Under the pieces are notes generated by a model, which searched no databases, was not told the DNA's origin, and worked only from the letters and a program-made list of their open reading frames with translations. Both the position numbers and the translations under genes were made by a program. Positions 1 to 11,899 of a stretch of DNA of 64,000 bases are shown here, one piece after another. The DNA comes from Anaeramoeba flamelloides (taxonomy: Eukaryota; Metamonada; Anaeramoebidae). The stretch is taken from assembly GCA_027625915.1 (NCBI GenBank), contig JANTQA010000023.1, positions 22,382,001-22,446,000 of the forward strand. The letters are read 5' to 3'. Each line of letters begins with the position of its first letter. Within the stretch, counting starts at the first letter, position 1.

Positions 1-183
1 TATACACAACCTTTCAAGAAAATTTAAGGCAAAGAAGAAAAATCACAATTTAACGCACATTTTTTGGAATTTTTTTTAACAAAATTTTTTTATTAGAATT
101 TGAATTTTGTGAGTTAATTTGATATTTTTATCCCCTTCATAGATTTTTCTTCAATTTTTTGTCTTAAAAATGAAACTGGTTTA
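1..183. mobile_element. Family A MITE, copy A1 (cut by window start)
   Basis: Begins inside the left inverted repeat (TTTAAGGCAAAG near 24-35) and ends with GTCTTAAAAATGAAACTGGT. Both match the arms of A2 and A3. The left outer end lies outside the window. Confidence 0.6.
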
Positions 184-629
184 TTATTAGCTACCAATTT
201 TGTGATTTACCAACTTTTTCAGTTAAAAGAATTTTATTTTAGTTTTTTTTTTCTGAGAAAATTGACAAGAAGAAAAAACTGAACAACGTGGTTCTAATTT
301 TACAAGTTAATATATTAAAAAAAAATATGGTTTTTGAAAAAAATTTCTCTATATTGGCTATGATCCAGTATTGTGATTAACTTTTGGTAAGTGGATTATA
401 ATGTTTTTAATGGGAACAACTTTTAAAAAGAACACTAGACACAATTAGGCTGTATTGTTACCAATACCCAGAAAATTATTAACAGAATTCCTTAAAAGAA
501 AACAATATCCAGTCTATTCAACACCCTCTGACCAAAATCAAACTTTATTAAAAAATTAAGTTTTTACTTTGTTTCCTTGTTTTTTAATCTCTTTTCTTGA
601 TTTTCTGACTCTTTTAAATTCACTTTATT

Positions 630-806
630 TACAGTCAGTTTCACTTTTAAGGCACAAACTTTCAACGAAATTTAAGGCATATAAAAATTTCCTATTAAGG
701 CACAAAATTTGGAATTTTTAATTTTTACAAATTATTTTACTAGAACCCAAAATTTTATACCTTAATTTGAGATTTTTTTTGTGCCTTAAAAGTGAAACTG
801 ACTGTA
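630..806. mobile_element. Family A MITE, copy A2 (Tc1/mariner-like)
   Basis: Bounded by TA on each side. The left end is TACAGTCAGTTTCACTTTTA and the right end is its inverse, TAAAAGTGAAACTGACTGTA. The 177-bp length, absence of coding capacity, CAGT-type terminus and TA target site are typical of a non-autonomous Tc1/mariner element. Confidence 0.85.
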
Positions 807-954
807 CATATAATTTTTTCCTATAATTTTGAAAAAAGAGTGCCTTTCGATAAACTATAATATTATCTATATTATATCTCGGATCAAAAATCTAAATAAT
901 TTAATGTTTTCAGATGTGCCTTAGATTTATTGTTGTTTTTTATTTTATCAGCAA

Positions 955-1045
955 TATCTATTGATTTACCAAATATAAAGAAAACCCAAGAAAACCAAAC
1001 TAAAATCTATTGATTTTCCAAATAAACAGAAAACACAAGAAAAAC
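955..1045. repeat. Hairpin-mosaic locus G1
   Basis: Two tandem units of the type CTATTGATTTTCCAAATAAA followed by CAGAAAACACAAGAAAA. The same unit recurs at 16925-16975 and 60000-60260. Confidence 0.6.
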
Positions 1046-1246
1046 TAACACTGTCCTAGAATTTAAAAGAATCGAATAAAATATTTAGATTTTTCTTGAT
1101 TGTTTGAAATTTTCGAAAAACTAATAGCTTTATTTTTAATTTGGGAATTAAAAAGAAAATTTCTTAAATTTTCTTATTATTCATTAGTATAAAACAAAGC
1201 CATTGATGTTTTTTTTCACTTTTTGTTTATGGTTCGAAAATCTATT

Positions 1247-1446
1247 TACAGTCAGTTTCACTTTTAAGGCACAAACTTTCAACGAAATTTAAGGCACACT
1301 AAAAATCTCAAATTAAAGCACAAAATTCAAATTCTAGTAAAATAAATTGTAAAAAATAAAATTGCAAATTTTGTGCCTTAATTTGAGATTTTTTTGTGCC
1401 TTAAATTTCGTTGAAAGTTTGTGTCTTAAAAGTGAAACTGACTGTA
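1247..1446. mobile_element. Family A MITE, copy A3 (Tc1/mariner-like)
   Basis: A 200-bp near-perfect foldback bounded by TA. The left arm is TACAGTCAGTTTCACTTTTA then AGGCACAAACTTTCAACG, and the right arm is the inverse, ending TAAAAGTGAAACTGACTGTA. It is the longest-armed copy in the window and no open frame is present. Confidence 0.88.
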
Positions 1447-1511
1447 TTATCTAATCAAAACAAAATTTAAAAAAACCCTAAAGAGAAGCAACATATATTA
1501 CCGTCAATTAC

Positions 1512-2055
1512 CTAGCTTTTTTTTTTTAATTTAAGAAATAATAAATAAATTTCATAATTTTTCTTTTTATCTCTTGGTATAATAAAAAACCTAACGAAAA
1601 GCGCCATCAAATGTCATCAAGTGCTTTAGAGTGCCTATGTTTTTTTAATTTTTGAAATAAACTGAAAATTAAATAAATGTTCTCTTTATTTCAAAAATTT
1701 AAAAAATCCTAATGGCAGTTTTCGAGGATTTAAAAAAAAAGAGAAAAAACTCAGATTTTACTCAGTTCTTGTAAATCTTGGAAAAGTTAAAGGTGGTTTT
1801 TTTTTTTATTGGGGGAATAAATCAAAAATTATAAAAATTTTCATTTTATTTCAAATTATGAAAAACCGAATGGAAAGTGCCGTCAATTGACTAGGTTTTT
1901 TGTAATTTTTGAAATAAACCGAAAATTTCAGAATTTTTCTTTTAATTTCTAAAATTAAAAAAAACCTAACAACGGTTTTCCAGATTTCAATAGAATAAAA
2001 AAAAATATATTGATTTTACCAAAATATTTTGAATTCTGGAAAACCTAATGGTAAA
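1512..2055. repeat. Hairpin-mosaic locus G2
   Basis: A run of alternating hairpins. One type starts TAGGTTTTTT and ends AAAAAACCTAA around a TTTGAAATAAACxGAAAAT core. The other has arms like TTTTCCAGATTTCAATAG and TTTTGAATTCTGGAAAACC. Short GC-richer spacers contain GTGCCGTCAA or AAGTGCTTTAGAGTGCC. Confidence 0.65.
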
Positions 2056-3442
2056 CAGGAGGAAATTTTATAGGTTCACCTCTCTTTGAGAATAAAATAA
2101 CTCTATATATTGTTTTGGAAATTTAAATTTTTTTGGTCAGATTCATAATTGTTAGTTGTTAGTGTTTTATACAACCTAACAACTATTCTTCAAAGTCAAG
2201 TATGTTCTCGTTTCCAAAATAAAAACCTTTGAAAAACTAGTGTTCTTGAAATAATGGTTGGTTTTGGTTTTCAAACAACCAACAAAAAATTAACAATATA
2301 ACAGAAAAATTTTCAGAATTTTTAAAAATTTTAATACAATTATTTTGTAATAAACAATTTAAATTTTTAGTTCACATCCCAAAATATTTTTCTAATACAT
2401 AAGTTGTTGAAAACATCCAAAGATCTTGACAACATCATTTAAAAATGATATTTTTAGACAAGAAATTAAACTTTCTTAGTTTACTCTGAGACAAAATTTT
2501 TACTCTGCTTATTTTATTATGCCAGTAATAATTAATATTCATTTTGGAACTTGAAATAAAAATTCTCATATATTAATTGGAAAATAACAGATTCAAAAGT
2601 TCTTCGGGATATCTTCAGACAAAGTTCATAATTCACAAATGTTTTGAAGGGCATTATTTCCTTCTTATGGATATTTTTCACAAGTTTAATACAATCCGAT
2701 GAAAAATAGAGGTCGATTGGCTTTGGGAATAAACTAATTGAGGGTTAGTCTTCCCTTAATACAAAAGATTGATTTGGAAAAAAGAAAGGGTGTTATATCT
2801 GAATTAACTATTCTTAAATACCTTTAGTTATTCTAAAAAGGTAATTCCTTTTGGAAAATAACTAAATAAAAAAGATTTGTATTTTGCTTATTAAATTTAT
2901 AAAAGTATATTCAATTTCTTTCTACTAGAAGAAAATCAATTTTTTGACTAATGAGACAATGGTAAATGTATTTTTCTTTAGTTACCATTCACTTAAACTA
3001 CTTTTGAATTCAAAAATGCTTGACAATAAGAATTTAAAAAAAGGGAATGTTGATTATTTAAAAAAAAAAGGAGAATCATATTTTTTAAAAAAATTTTACC
3101 TTCTTTTTGGTTGACTATTTGAAAAATTAACTGAAAACATTTGTAAATTTGTTAGTCTGGCTTCTTTCAGTCATTACAAGACTCTTATGTGTATCAATAT
3201 TTTTTTTCCAAAGTTTTTGTAAAGAATTTAAACATTCATAAAATATTCTTTTAAACACAAGCCACTTTAAAAATATTTCAAACAACAAGACAGAGTGTGT
3301 GTTTAGTAGTTCATCAGAAACCCCTTATCTTTCAAAAAGATATCAATAAAAACACCAATCCACTTTTATTTTTTTTAATTTTAATTTCTTTCAAGTTCAA
3401 AATTTTTAATTTGCTTTAATTTTTTTATTTTTTAAACACAAA
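2056..3442. other. Intergenic, AT-rich, degenerate repeats
   Basis: No coding signal. The stretch 2280-2620 (AACATCCAAAGATCTTGACA and surroundings) is a diverged match to 62900-63400. The rest is plain AT-rich sequence, ending in the T-rich leader of the ZC3H15-like gene. Confidence 0.5.
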
Positions 3443-6400
3443 ATGCCACCAAAAAAAAAAGGAAAAGGAGGAGCCAAGAAAAAAACAAACCAAAAACAAC
3501 TCAACAAAAAACGTGAAAAAGTAATTGAAGACAAAACTTTTGGATTGAAAAACAAAAACCGATCTTCAAAAGTTCAAAAATATATTACAACTGTACGATC
3601 ACAAGTTTATGGAGAAAACACAAAGCACGGCCGTAAAAAAAAACAGGTTGCTCAAAAGAAAAAACGTGAAGAAAAACAACGTTCTGAATTGGAATCGCTT
3701 TACAAAAGTATGATGATCCCAAGAGGTACCACAACTAACCGTAAGAAGGTCGGAAAGAAGAAACAACGTAAGCAAAATAAAAAGAATCAAGAAGAACAAC
3801 TTAAAAAAGAAAAACTTGGGGACAGACCTGAGGAAGAATTGGCATTTGGTTTTCAAGATGCTTTATCTCTTGAAAAATTTATTCGAGAAGAAGTAATTTT
3901 TTTTTTTTTTTTTATTTTTTTTTTAATTTTTTTTTTTTTTTTTTTAAATTGGCTTGCCTTACTTTTTAATTTTTTTTTTTTTTTTTTTTTTTTCATTTTT
4001 AATTTACCATCAAAAATTTATTGTTAAGAACAAGACAACCTAACGTTTTTAGAAAAAACATAACCCTAAAAGTTGAATCATTTTTTCCTTTGTTTTTAAT
4101 TTTACACCCTAAAGACTCATTTCAGCCGATTGTTTCTTCAAATTTCCTTTTTGTTTTTTCTTTTTAGACTCTTATTTGGGGGTACTTCCTGAATTAAATT
4201 CCAAACCACTTTGTTAAAAATCTGATTTGCTCTTTTTCAAATCGATTATTTTGTTTCATTCTTTTTGAAAAATTGCTTTTCAAAAAAAGATGAGATTGAG
4301 AGAATTTGTCTAAAATTACTTTTAGTTTTAACGAAAATTCATTTTTTTGGAATGCAAGATCAAACAATCAACACTGTTTAATTCCAAATATGAATTAAAT
4401 TAATTTAACTTTATTATTTCCTGTTTAATTTAAATACACTAATCATAAGTCTATCCGAATGAATCTCTTTAAAATTAAAATTACTAACACACTTTAACTT
4501 TAGTTGGGAGCAAACAAAAGATTCTGTCGTCGATCTACAAAGTTATTAAACTCTTAGATCTTGATAAGTAAAAAAAAAATTTCAAAAGACAAATTTTTAG
4601 GACTTTATTCAAAAACTTTTTTGATCACACTTTTATTTAGAACTCGCATGTGCAAAAATTCATGTCTTAATATTTTAAGTTTTTGTAAAAATGACAAATT
4701 TAGTAAAAAAACTTAAAATATTAAGACATCAGTTTTTGCACATGTGCTCCTTTAAAAACCATCAGATTAATAATAATAAAAATAACCATTCTGGAAAACA
4801 ATTGCAAAATTGATTTTAATTGTGAAATGGTAATAAAAATTATCATTTTCTAAATATTTCTACATATTTTTCGTTCATTTTAAAACAAATAAACTAAATC
4901 CAAAAATTAGATTGATTAATAGAACTAAAATAGAATTCAAAAACATCAAATAAAACCAAAATTTAAGAATTTCCAATTTTGCAAATTTGAGATTTTTATT
5001 ATAAACATTAGCAAAATTAACTTTTTTTGGGTTTTTTTATTGCTATGATTTTTCCTATTTCTGTGAAATTGGCATTAAGAGTTTTAACAATAGATATTAA
5101 TTAACTTTGAGCAATTTCAATTTTCGATATCTTTAATGAAAAATAGGTTGAAAATTAAGTAAAAAAATATTCCTTTTCACTATCATTTTACAATTAAAAT
5201 CAATTTTGACAATTTTTTTCCATAATGGTAAAAACAAAAAAAATTTCTTGTTTTATAAACATAATACATCTATTTTAAAAAAGTGATAACCACATCTTTT
5301 AACAAGTGTTTCTAAAACGATTTAGTTCACTCTTTTAAACTTTTTGAGCAACACTTTTTAAAATTTACGATCCCACTTTTTAAAAATTATGATAATCAAT
5401 TTCTTTTAAGCGAACCTTAAACAAAAATGAAATTTATTATTCAGAATAACAATTTTTTTTTCTTTTCAATCTGTTTCAATTGAAAATTTTCAATTTTTTT
5501 TTCAGAGTACACAATAGTTATTAAAATAATGTTTGTCAATTACTTTTGTTTCATTAACTAGTGGTATATCATTATTATTTTTTATTAAATAAATGCATAT
5601 CTTATATAAACTATTTTTCAGTCAAAGGGGCCCAGTTGTAATGGTATAATACACGAGTTTAAAGGGTTTGCATAGATATTAGAAGAAAAATTTTATTTTG
5701 GAAATTTTCAAAATTGAAATCATTTTTTCACATTTCTACACATTTTTGTTTTTTTTTTTCATTTTTTTTTTTAAAAAAGTCATTCATTTGCAAAAAAATT
5801 TTTTATTGCAAGATCAATAGTCACTTGGTAAAAACGTGTTATTCTAATGTAATTGAAACCATGTAAAGATTGTTGAGAAATCTATTGATTTCTATTGCAA
5901 TTTTAATTTGATCTTTGATCTTGATATTTGTTTAATAAATGTGAAAAATTTTCACTTCATTTTCATTTCCTTTTTCAAATAGAGAACACAAATACCAACA
6001 AACTTTGTTTGGGGGCTTAATTTCTAAAAGAAAAGTATGGAAAATGAAGTGAAAAATGTTTCATATTTATTGTTCGAATACCAGTAGAAGTTCAAAACGA
6101 ACATCGTTGTTTTTCTCAATAGGGCCCTAAGAATTTGAGTTTTTCAATTTTTAAGAAAAGCTATTGATTAATTAGTTTTCTTTCAGACATGTATCAACAT
6201 TTCTTTGAGGTGTATTATTCTCTTTATTTCTTATTTGTTCTTCAAAGGTCAATTATATAAAATAATTGATATTTGAAAAAAACGTTGGGCCCCTTTGACT
6301 GAAACAGAGTTTATATATTTCTAAACCTCAATCAAATACATTTAATGAAACAATTTTCGATATTAACAAATTTTTACAAACATACTTTTCTATGAATCAA

Positions 6401-8894
6401 ATGTGTTTACTTTTTTGAGATGAAATAAATGATCAAATTTATTATTAATCGATCAACAACTTTAATAAATGAGTTGTATTCAATTTTAAATCAAAAAAAC
6501 TTTTTTCTGCTTGTGTTGAACTAAAATAAAATTAATTTGATTAAATAGATAGAAAATTAATTTTGAAATTTAAAATTTTTTTTTGGTTTAAATATTTGTA
6601 ATTATAAAAAAATATTGAAAAAGTATATTTCAAATAATTAACAAACTTCCCTAATAAACAAAAACTGTTTTATAACATCTATATAAGCATTTTTATAACA
6701 AAATTTCCTTTTATGTGATGATTTTTTCAATGTAAACTCTTTTTCGTCAAAGGGGCCCAGTTTTATTGAAGAAATGGAAGACATTCTATGAGTTTAATTC
6801 ATTACTCTTATCAAACTAAAATTTTCAATTTTTAGATCATAATCATTTTTTCTCATTTTGTAAAATTTTGTTTTTTTTGTTTTTTGCTTTTTTTTTTTTT
6901 TTTTTTTTCTTTTTTATTTTTTTTTTTAAAAATTAACTTTGAAAAAAAAAATGTTTGAAAAACGAAATAAACCTTAAGAAAAGTTAAGCTTTGTATGTTC
7001 TTTTAAAATTCATACATTTACAAGTAAAAAATCTTATTATCAACGATTTTAATTTCCTAAAGAAATTGAGAATTTTGCACGAGAAGTTCCAATGAATGGG
7101 CCCAAAAAATTTTTTAACATTATTTTTTTTTGAAATTTATGGTTTGTTCAGGGGTTTCTTTTATAATTATCGACTCTTATATGAAGTTTATTATTTCTCG
7201 TATTTCTAAACAATCTAAGTTTGGTTGATTCTTAAAAATAAAGTGACTTTTTCATTTTTGGCTGGGCCCCTTTGAGTGAAATGGAGTTTATATTGAAAAA
7301 ATATTCTTATAACAGACTTGTAACATGTTACAAATTTTATAACACATTTTATAACAAACATTTATATTATAAAAGTTGTTATTATAAAGTTTTATAACAT
7401 TTTAAACCTTTACAACACGTTTATAACAAGTTTTAAAAAACTTTTTTTATTAGGGTTGAAACAATTTTCAGGAATATTTTAAAAATCTTTTTATTCCATT
7501 GAGTCATTTTATAAAAGTGCAACCAAGAAGTTTTCAAAATTATCCATAAAACAATAAATAAACTTCAATAGAGAAGTATTTTACTTGTCTATTAAAAACT
7601 TTTTTGACACACTTTTTTCAAACGAAAATACTTTTTTTAAAAATGACTTTAATCGATATCAATTGGTTGATTGATCGAAACCGATCATTTCTTATCGATT
7701 AACGCATCCTTTAAAGTAAAAAAAAACATGAATTTTATATATTAATTTCAAAACTTTTATTTTCAATTTCCTTTATTTGTCAACCTCCTCAAATAAATGT
7801 TTATTGGGATGTAATTTTGAGTTTTATTAAAACATAACAAAATGCTTAATTCTAAATATTTTCCTAAAGAAAACTTTAAATAATGATAATTTAAACATAA
7901 AAGAGAAAATTATCAAAAAAGAAAAAATTATCAAAAAACTAAGGTAAATTGGTTTTTAGTCTTTAATTAACACTTTAAATTTGATTTTGAATTCAAAAAA
8001 TGGAATAATTTTTTTAACAAAATCCACAATTTCCTTTCATTTATATTTATTAATATTTTTTTTGTAAATAATTCTATTTTTACAATAAAAATCACCAATT
8101 CAAAAATTTAATTTTGTTGATTAATTGGTATCTATTTATAATTTTAATGGATTGATGTAATTATTTTAAAAATGCATCAAGATCTTTGTTTGTCTAATCA
8201 AGCATTATTAAATCACAAAATTTGTTGATTGTTTTTGAAATATTTTCTTTTGTTCAGTGATTGATTTACTTTTTAATGATCAAAATTTTTTTTTTTTTAT
8301 CCTTTGATTTCTAATACTGTAAAAGTTATAATGATGATAAAAATCACTAAATAAAGTTTCGTGACTTTGATAAACAGGGGGTTCTATCTTTTGATATTAC
8401 CTCTTTTCCATTCAATAAAAAAAAATCAAATAAATTTTTTTTATTTTATAAATTCAATCAAATAATATTTTTCGCTTTCTTATTAACTTTTATTTGTTTA
8501 ACTTGTATAGAGACTCAAAGTAAAAGATACCGTGCTATTGACAACAGAAACTTTCAATAAATGGAAAGAAGAAGAAAACAAAAAAAAAGATAAAGACAAA
8601 AAAAAAAAAGAAAAAAAAAGGAAATTAACAGGAAGAGAACAATATCTGAAATCAAAAGGAGGATTTATCGATGCAATAGAAGCAATGGATGTCAAAGAAT
8701 ATGTAGTACGTGGTACCTTAGACGAAGATGAAGAAAAAGAAAAAGAAAAAGAAAACGAAAACGAAAACAAAAATGAAAAAGAAAATGAAAAAGTCGAGGA
8801 AAAGGAAACAGAAAAAAATGTTGAAATTAATGAAGATTTATTTGGCGAAGAAAATTTAGATGATTTACTTGACGAAATAGGTGATGAAGACTAA
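3443..8894 (+). CDS. ZC3H15: ZC3H15/DFRP1 (yeast Tma46)-like protein, zinc fingers missing
   Basis: Two exons, 3443-3892 and 8511-8894, both phase 0, predict 277 residues. The donor is GTAATT after the GAA at 3890-3892 and the acceptor is TTGTATAG before 8511. Residues 1-50 carry the family N-terminal signature: MPPKKKGKGG, then VIEDKTFGLKNKN and VQKYI. Residues about 139-170 (ALSLEKFIREE, then VLLTTETFNKWKEEE across the splice junction) match the DRG-binding DFRP region of ZC3H15 (human ISLEDLIERER, then TLESFLAWKKRK). The C-terminus NEDLFGEENLDDLLDEIGDED matches the family's acidic end. Members of this family bind and stabilise the translational GTPase DRG1. The two CCCH fingers that normally lie between these regions are absent: the stretch around residues 85-135 is Lys/Gln-rich and has no Cys. 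The ATG follows a T-rich leader and ACACAAA. Seen: reading frames and motifs. Known: family and DRG1 partner. Inferred: the splice sites. Confidence 0.85.
4646..4747. repeat. 102-bp palindrome (foldback)
   Basis: The left arm GCATGTGCAAAAATTCATGT continues CTTAATATTTTAAGTTTTT; the right arm is its inverse, ending TTTTTGCACATGTGC. The loop is about 20 nt. It lies in the intron of the ZC3H15-like gene and could be a minimal MITE. Confidence 0.8.
5605..6315. mobile_element. Family C TIR element, copy C1
   Basis: The left end TATAAACTATTTTTCAGTCA then AAGGGGCCCA is mirrored at the right by TGGGCCCCTTTGACTGAAAC then AGAGTTTATA. The element is 711 bp with no coding frame. It closely matches C5 (48643-49351) in the opposite orientation over its full length. 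Confidence 0.85.
6733..7292. mobile_element. Family C TIR element, copy C2
   Basis: The left end is TAAACTCTTTTTCGTCAAAG then GGGCCCAG, and the right end is TGGGCCCCTTTGAGTGAAAT then GGAGTTTATA. It has the same termini as C1 but a different interior, which is shared with C3. Confidence 0.8.
7305..7440. repeat. TTATAACA-rich simple repeat
   Basis: TTATAACA/TGTTATAA words recur about a dozen times in 135 bp, directly downstream of C2 and within the same intron. Confidence 0.6.
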
Positions 8895-9699
8895 TTTGTG
8901 AGAAGAAAAATTAGCATAAATAAAATCAAACCAAAAAAAAAAACTAATTAACTTTATAAAATTTTTTAAAAAAAAAAAAAAAAAAATAATTTGAATTTTA
9001 ATTTGAAATTTGATTCTGCGGCAATACAATATAAAAGAAAAACCATCGAGGTTTTTTTGAAACTTTTATTAATTATAAAAGTTATTTTATTTCTAAATGG
9101 TCTTAAAATATTAAGAAAATCTTGTCATAAAAAATTTTTTGATTAGAAAATAAAATTCTTCAATTATTTTTAAATGATTTGTTTTCCGATAAAAATAAAT
9201 AATAGAATATTTTATAACTCCAGACATTTTTTATTGATCAAACCAAAATTTGTAAAACAATGCAAATGCTTCAATTATCATTTTTTTGATTTTTTGGTTA
9301 TATTTTTAGAAATCCTATGAGAAACAATACTTTTTTTATGAGCACAGTATTAATAATAATATTGTTCTGTGACAATCTCATTTTGTGAAATACAAAAAAA
9401 AAAGACACTAAAAATTGTAGAAAGTATGTAAAAGGGGGTAAATGGTGTAAAAACTGTGTTTATTGATAGTTGATTAATAATGGGATTAGAACTTTGATTT
9501 CATTTCCATTTTTGGTTTTTTTTTTTATTTATTGAAATTTTAAGTGCTAAATTATAAGTAGTGATCTCTTTTGTCTGTAGATTGACTTTGTTTTAAATAG
9601 ATTAATACAGTTTGTGTTAAAATAACATTATTAAAAGACATAATATCGACTCTATTTTTATAATATTGGTTGGTATTTTCTAAGATTTAAATTTTTAGA

Positions 9700-10256
9700 T
9701 TTTACAAATTTATAAAATAAACTAAAATTCAAAATTTTCCACACAGCTAAAACGTCCCAAACAATCACAATAATACAATTTCATTGAAATTTGAGATAAT
9801 TTTGATTTTTGTAAAATATGAAAATCATTTTTTCATCTTTTAGTTTTTGTTTTGATTTCATTGTTTGAATTACGTAATTTGTTTCGTTGGATCAAAAATT
9901 TTTTGAACAATTGATATTATGGTTAAAGTCAGAGTTGTTCAAAATAGAAGAACTCAAATAAAATTAGTTGGTAGTATCTAACCATTTGATCGATCAATAA
10001 TCCTAATAGAATTTCAACATATTTACTAATGTATTTTTTTTGTTTTGCTCTCTCCAAAATTTTTGACACACCCTTCATTTATTTGTATTGATAATTATTT
10101 ATTTATTGTTTTTTTGAGTATTGTAATTTATGAAGAAGTGTTAACATTTCAATTAGTGAATGGTTCTAATTTGGTAAATCTTCTTGAATTGATTAAATAA
10201 GTTTTTTTCTTCACAAATTGAATTTTGGTGTGTTAAAAATTTTGAATTGGGGTTTA
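9700..10256. mobile_element. Family D TIR element, copy D1
   Basis: The right end AAAAATTTTGAATTGGGGTT then TA and the inner motif CCAAAATTTTTGACACACC match the other D copies. The left end is degenerate. Homology to D2 is visible throughout (ATAATACAATTTCATT, GAATTACxTAA). Confidence 0.6.
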
Positions 10257-10847
10257 TTAATTTATATACTTGAACAATAATTCGTAATACAACAGATTTT
10301 GAAAAATGGAAAAATGTAAAAAATGTGAATAATTTCACACAATATTAACAAACCATAAATCACTTTATTTGGTATAAGTGAAAAATATAAATTTATTAGA
10401 ATTCATTAGAAAAAAAAAAATGATACAAAAATATAGGACTAAAAAACTTAATAAAAAAAGGTTATTCTTAGAAAAATATTTAGAAACTATTTAATTTCTG
10501 ATTAATGAAAATTCTGAAATTTATTCTTCTGTGGGAAATTTTAACCAAAGTACAAATGATTAGAAAAAATAAGGGAACAAATTATAACTATTCATAAAAA
10601 ATAGAAAAGAAAAAATAATGAGAATAAGAAAAAAATATAATATAATTTGGATACCAAGCTACCCAATATTAGTGGTAGTGTCTAAGAGGTTTTAATTTGA
10701 AATAATAAACTTAAATAATACATTTTACTTTTTTCTTTCATTTAAAAAAACACTAAAAACATCAAAGATATAAATTCTTTTCATATAGAGTTAAATGCTT
10801 ATTCATTATTTAAAAGTGTTATATTATGTTTCGGCACTCCATTTGTT

Positions 10848-11045
10848 AATTTAAGTTAAGTTTTTTCAAGTAGCAGGAAATACATTCCAGTGCTGTAGAG
10901 TACCGTCAAGTGCGGTAGAGCATCAGCTTTTCTAGAAGTCAAAAGAACCGAGAAAAACCAAATATTTTACTCAAATCTTTGAATTCTGGAAAAGTTAATT
11001 GTGTTTTTTTTTTAATTTTAAAAAAAAGAAGAAAATTAACAAATT
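10848..11045. repeat. Hairpin-mosaic locus G3
   Basis: Contains the spacer GTACCGTCAAGTGCGGTAGA and a hairpin with arms CTTTTCTAGAAGTCAAAAGA and CTTTGAATTCTGGAAAAG. Confidence 0.6.
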
Positions 11046-11087
11046 ATATTCAAAAATGAAAATTTAAAGAAATTATCAAGAGTTTAT

Positions 11088-11220
11088 CATCAAAATTGAT
11101 TTGAACGTAGGTGTACTATTGGGCAGTGGATTAGTTGTTGCCTTATAAAAAGAAGAGAAAAAGAACAAATTTTATTTTGAAACACAGATTATAGGATCTG
11201 GGTACTCATTTGTTTTTTGA
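11088..11220. repeat. Block shared with 58005-58140
   Basis: TCAAAATTGATTTGAACGTA, then a GTTGCCTTATAAAAAGAAGA-type stretch and ATTTTGAAACACAGATTATA. The same order, with scattered differences, is seen upstream of eL22. Confidence 0.65.
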
Positions 11221-11899
11221 ACATCAACAATTTGTAAATAAAATTTTTTTTATCAAATATTAATAATGAGTAATGGGTCAATAAATCTAAGTTAAAAACT
11301 TATTTCTATTCGTCGAAATAAAAAAAGATAAAAAAAAAATTTTTTTAAAATATACTTTATCGATTTTTTTTTTTTATTTTTGATTTCAACAAACTTATTT
11401 GGAAAAGTGATCCTTTCTTTTTGGTCTTCTAAATTAAAATATGTGTAAAAAAAAAAGACACATCTTTAGGGGGTCTATTTTTTTTGGTTTACTATTTTAT
11501 TAATTTCACTCATTCATCTAAACACATTTTTAGATTCAAAATATAATTTATTAAAACCTTATATTTTACACAAAAAATATTTAAAAAATTGAAAAACTAA
11601 CTCCGAATTACTATAATTATTCTTTTTATTGTACAATTAACAGTAGAACTGCAAATGATCTTTATGTTTCAAGGTTTAAATATCTGGTGGCACTCAAAAA
11701 ATATCATTTTCAGTATTGTTCACACAATTAAAATTTTTCAAAATGGTAAAATCTACTGACTTCCTTAAGTGAGTATTTGTTTCTAAAGTATGTAAATTTT
11801 GAGTTGTATATATTTCGAGATAATTTTACCTTTGAAAAATGATTAACATTTTTTCTTGTTTATTCCAAAAATTTTCTATTTTATTCACAAACAGCTAAT

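Larger units (their letters stand above)
3893..8510 (+). other. 4.6 kb intron of the ZC3H15-like gene, filled with repeats
   Basis: This GT-AG intron starts GTAATTTTTT, runs through T-homopolymers at 3897-3990, and ends ATTAACTTTTATTTGTTTAACTTGTATAG (read as two parts around TTGT). It holds a 102-bp palindrome (4646-4747), two copies of TIR family C (5605-6315 and 6733-7292) and a TTATAACA-rich simple repeat (7305-7440). I see no exon-like coding segment inside it. The protein alignment across the junction is contiguous with human ZC3H15, so no missing exon is needed there. Confidence 0.8.
8895..11899. other. Intergenic, repeats
   Basis: No coding signal. It holds family D copy D1 (about 9700-10256), hairpin locus G3 (10848-11045) and a block (11088-11220) that recurs upstream of eL22. 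A possible mini-exon at 11743-11768 was considered and rejected. Confidence 0.5.

Noticed and set aside
11743-11768. ATGGTAAAATCTACTGACTT with a GTGAGT donor, as first exon of the RhoGAP-like gene
   Set aside because: Its phase does not join the only nearby acceptor (11894) without an immediate stop.
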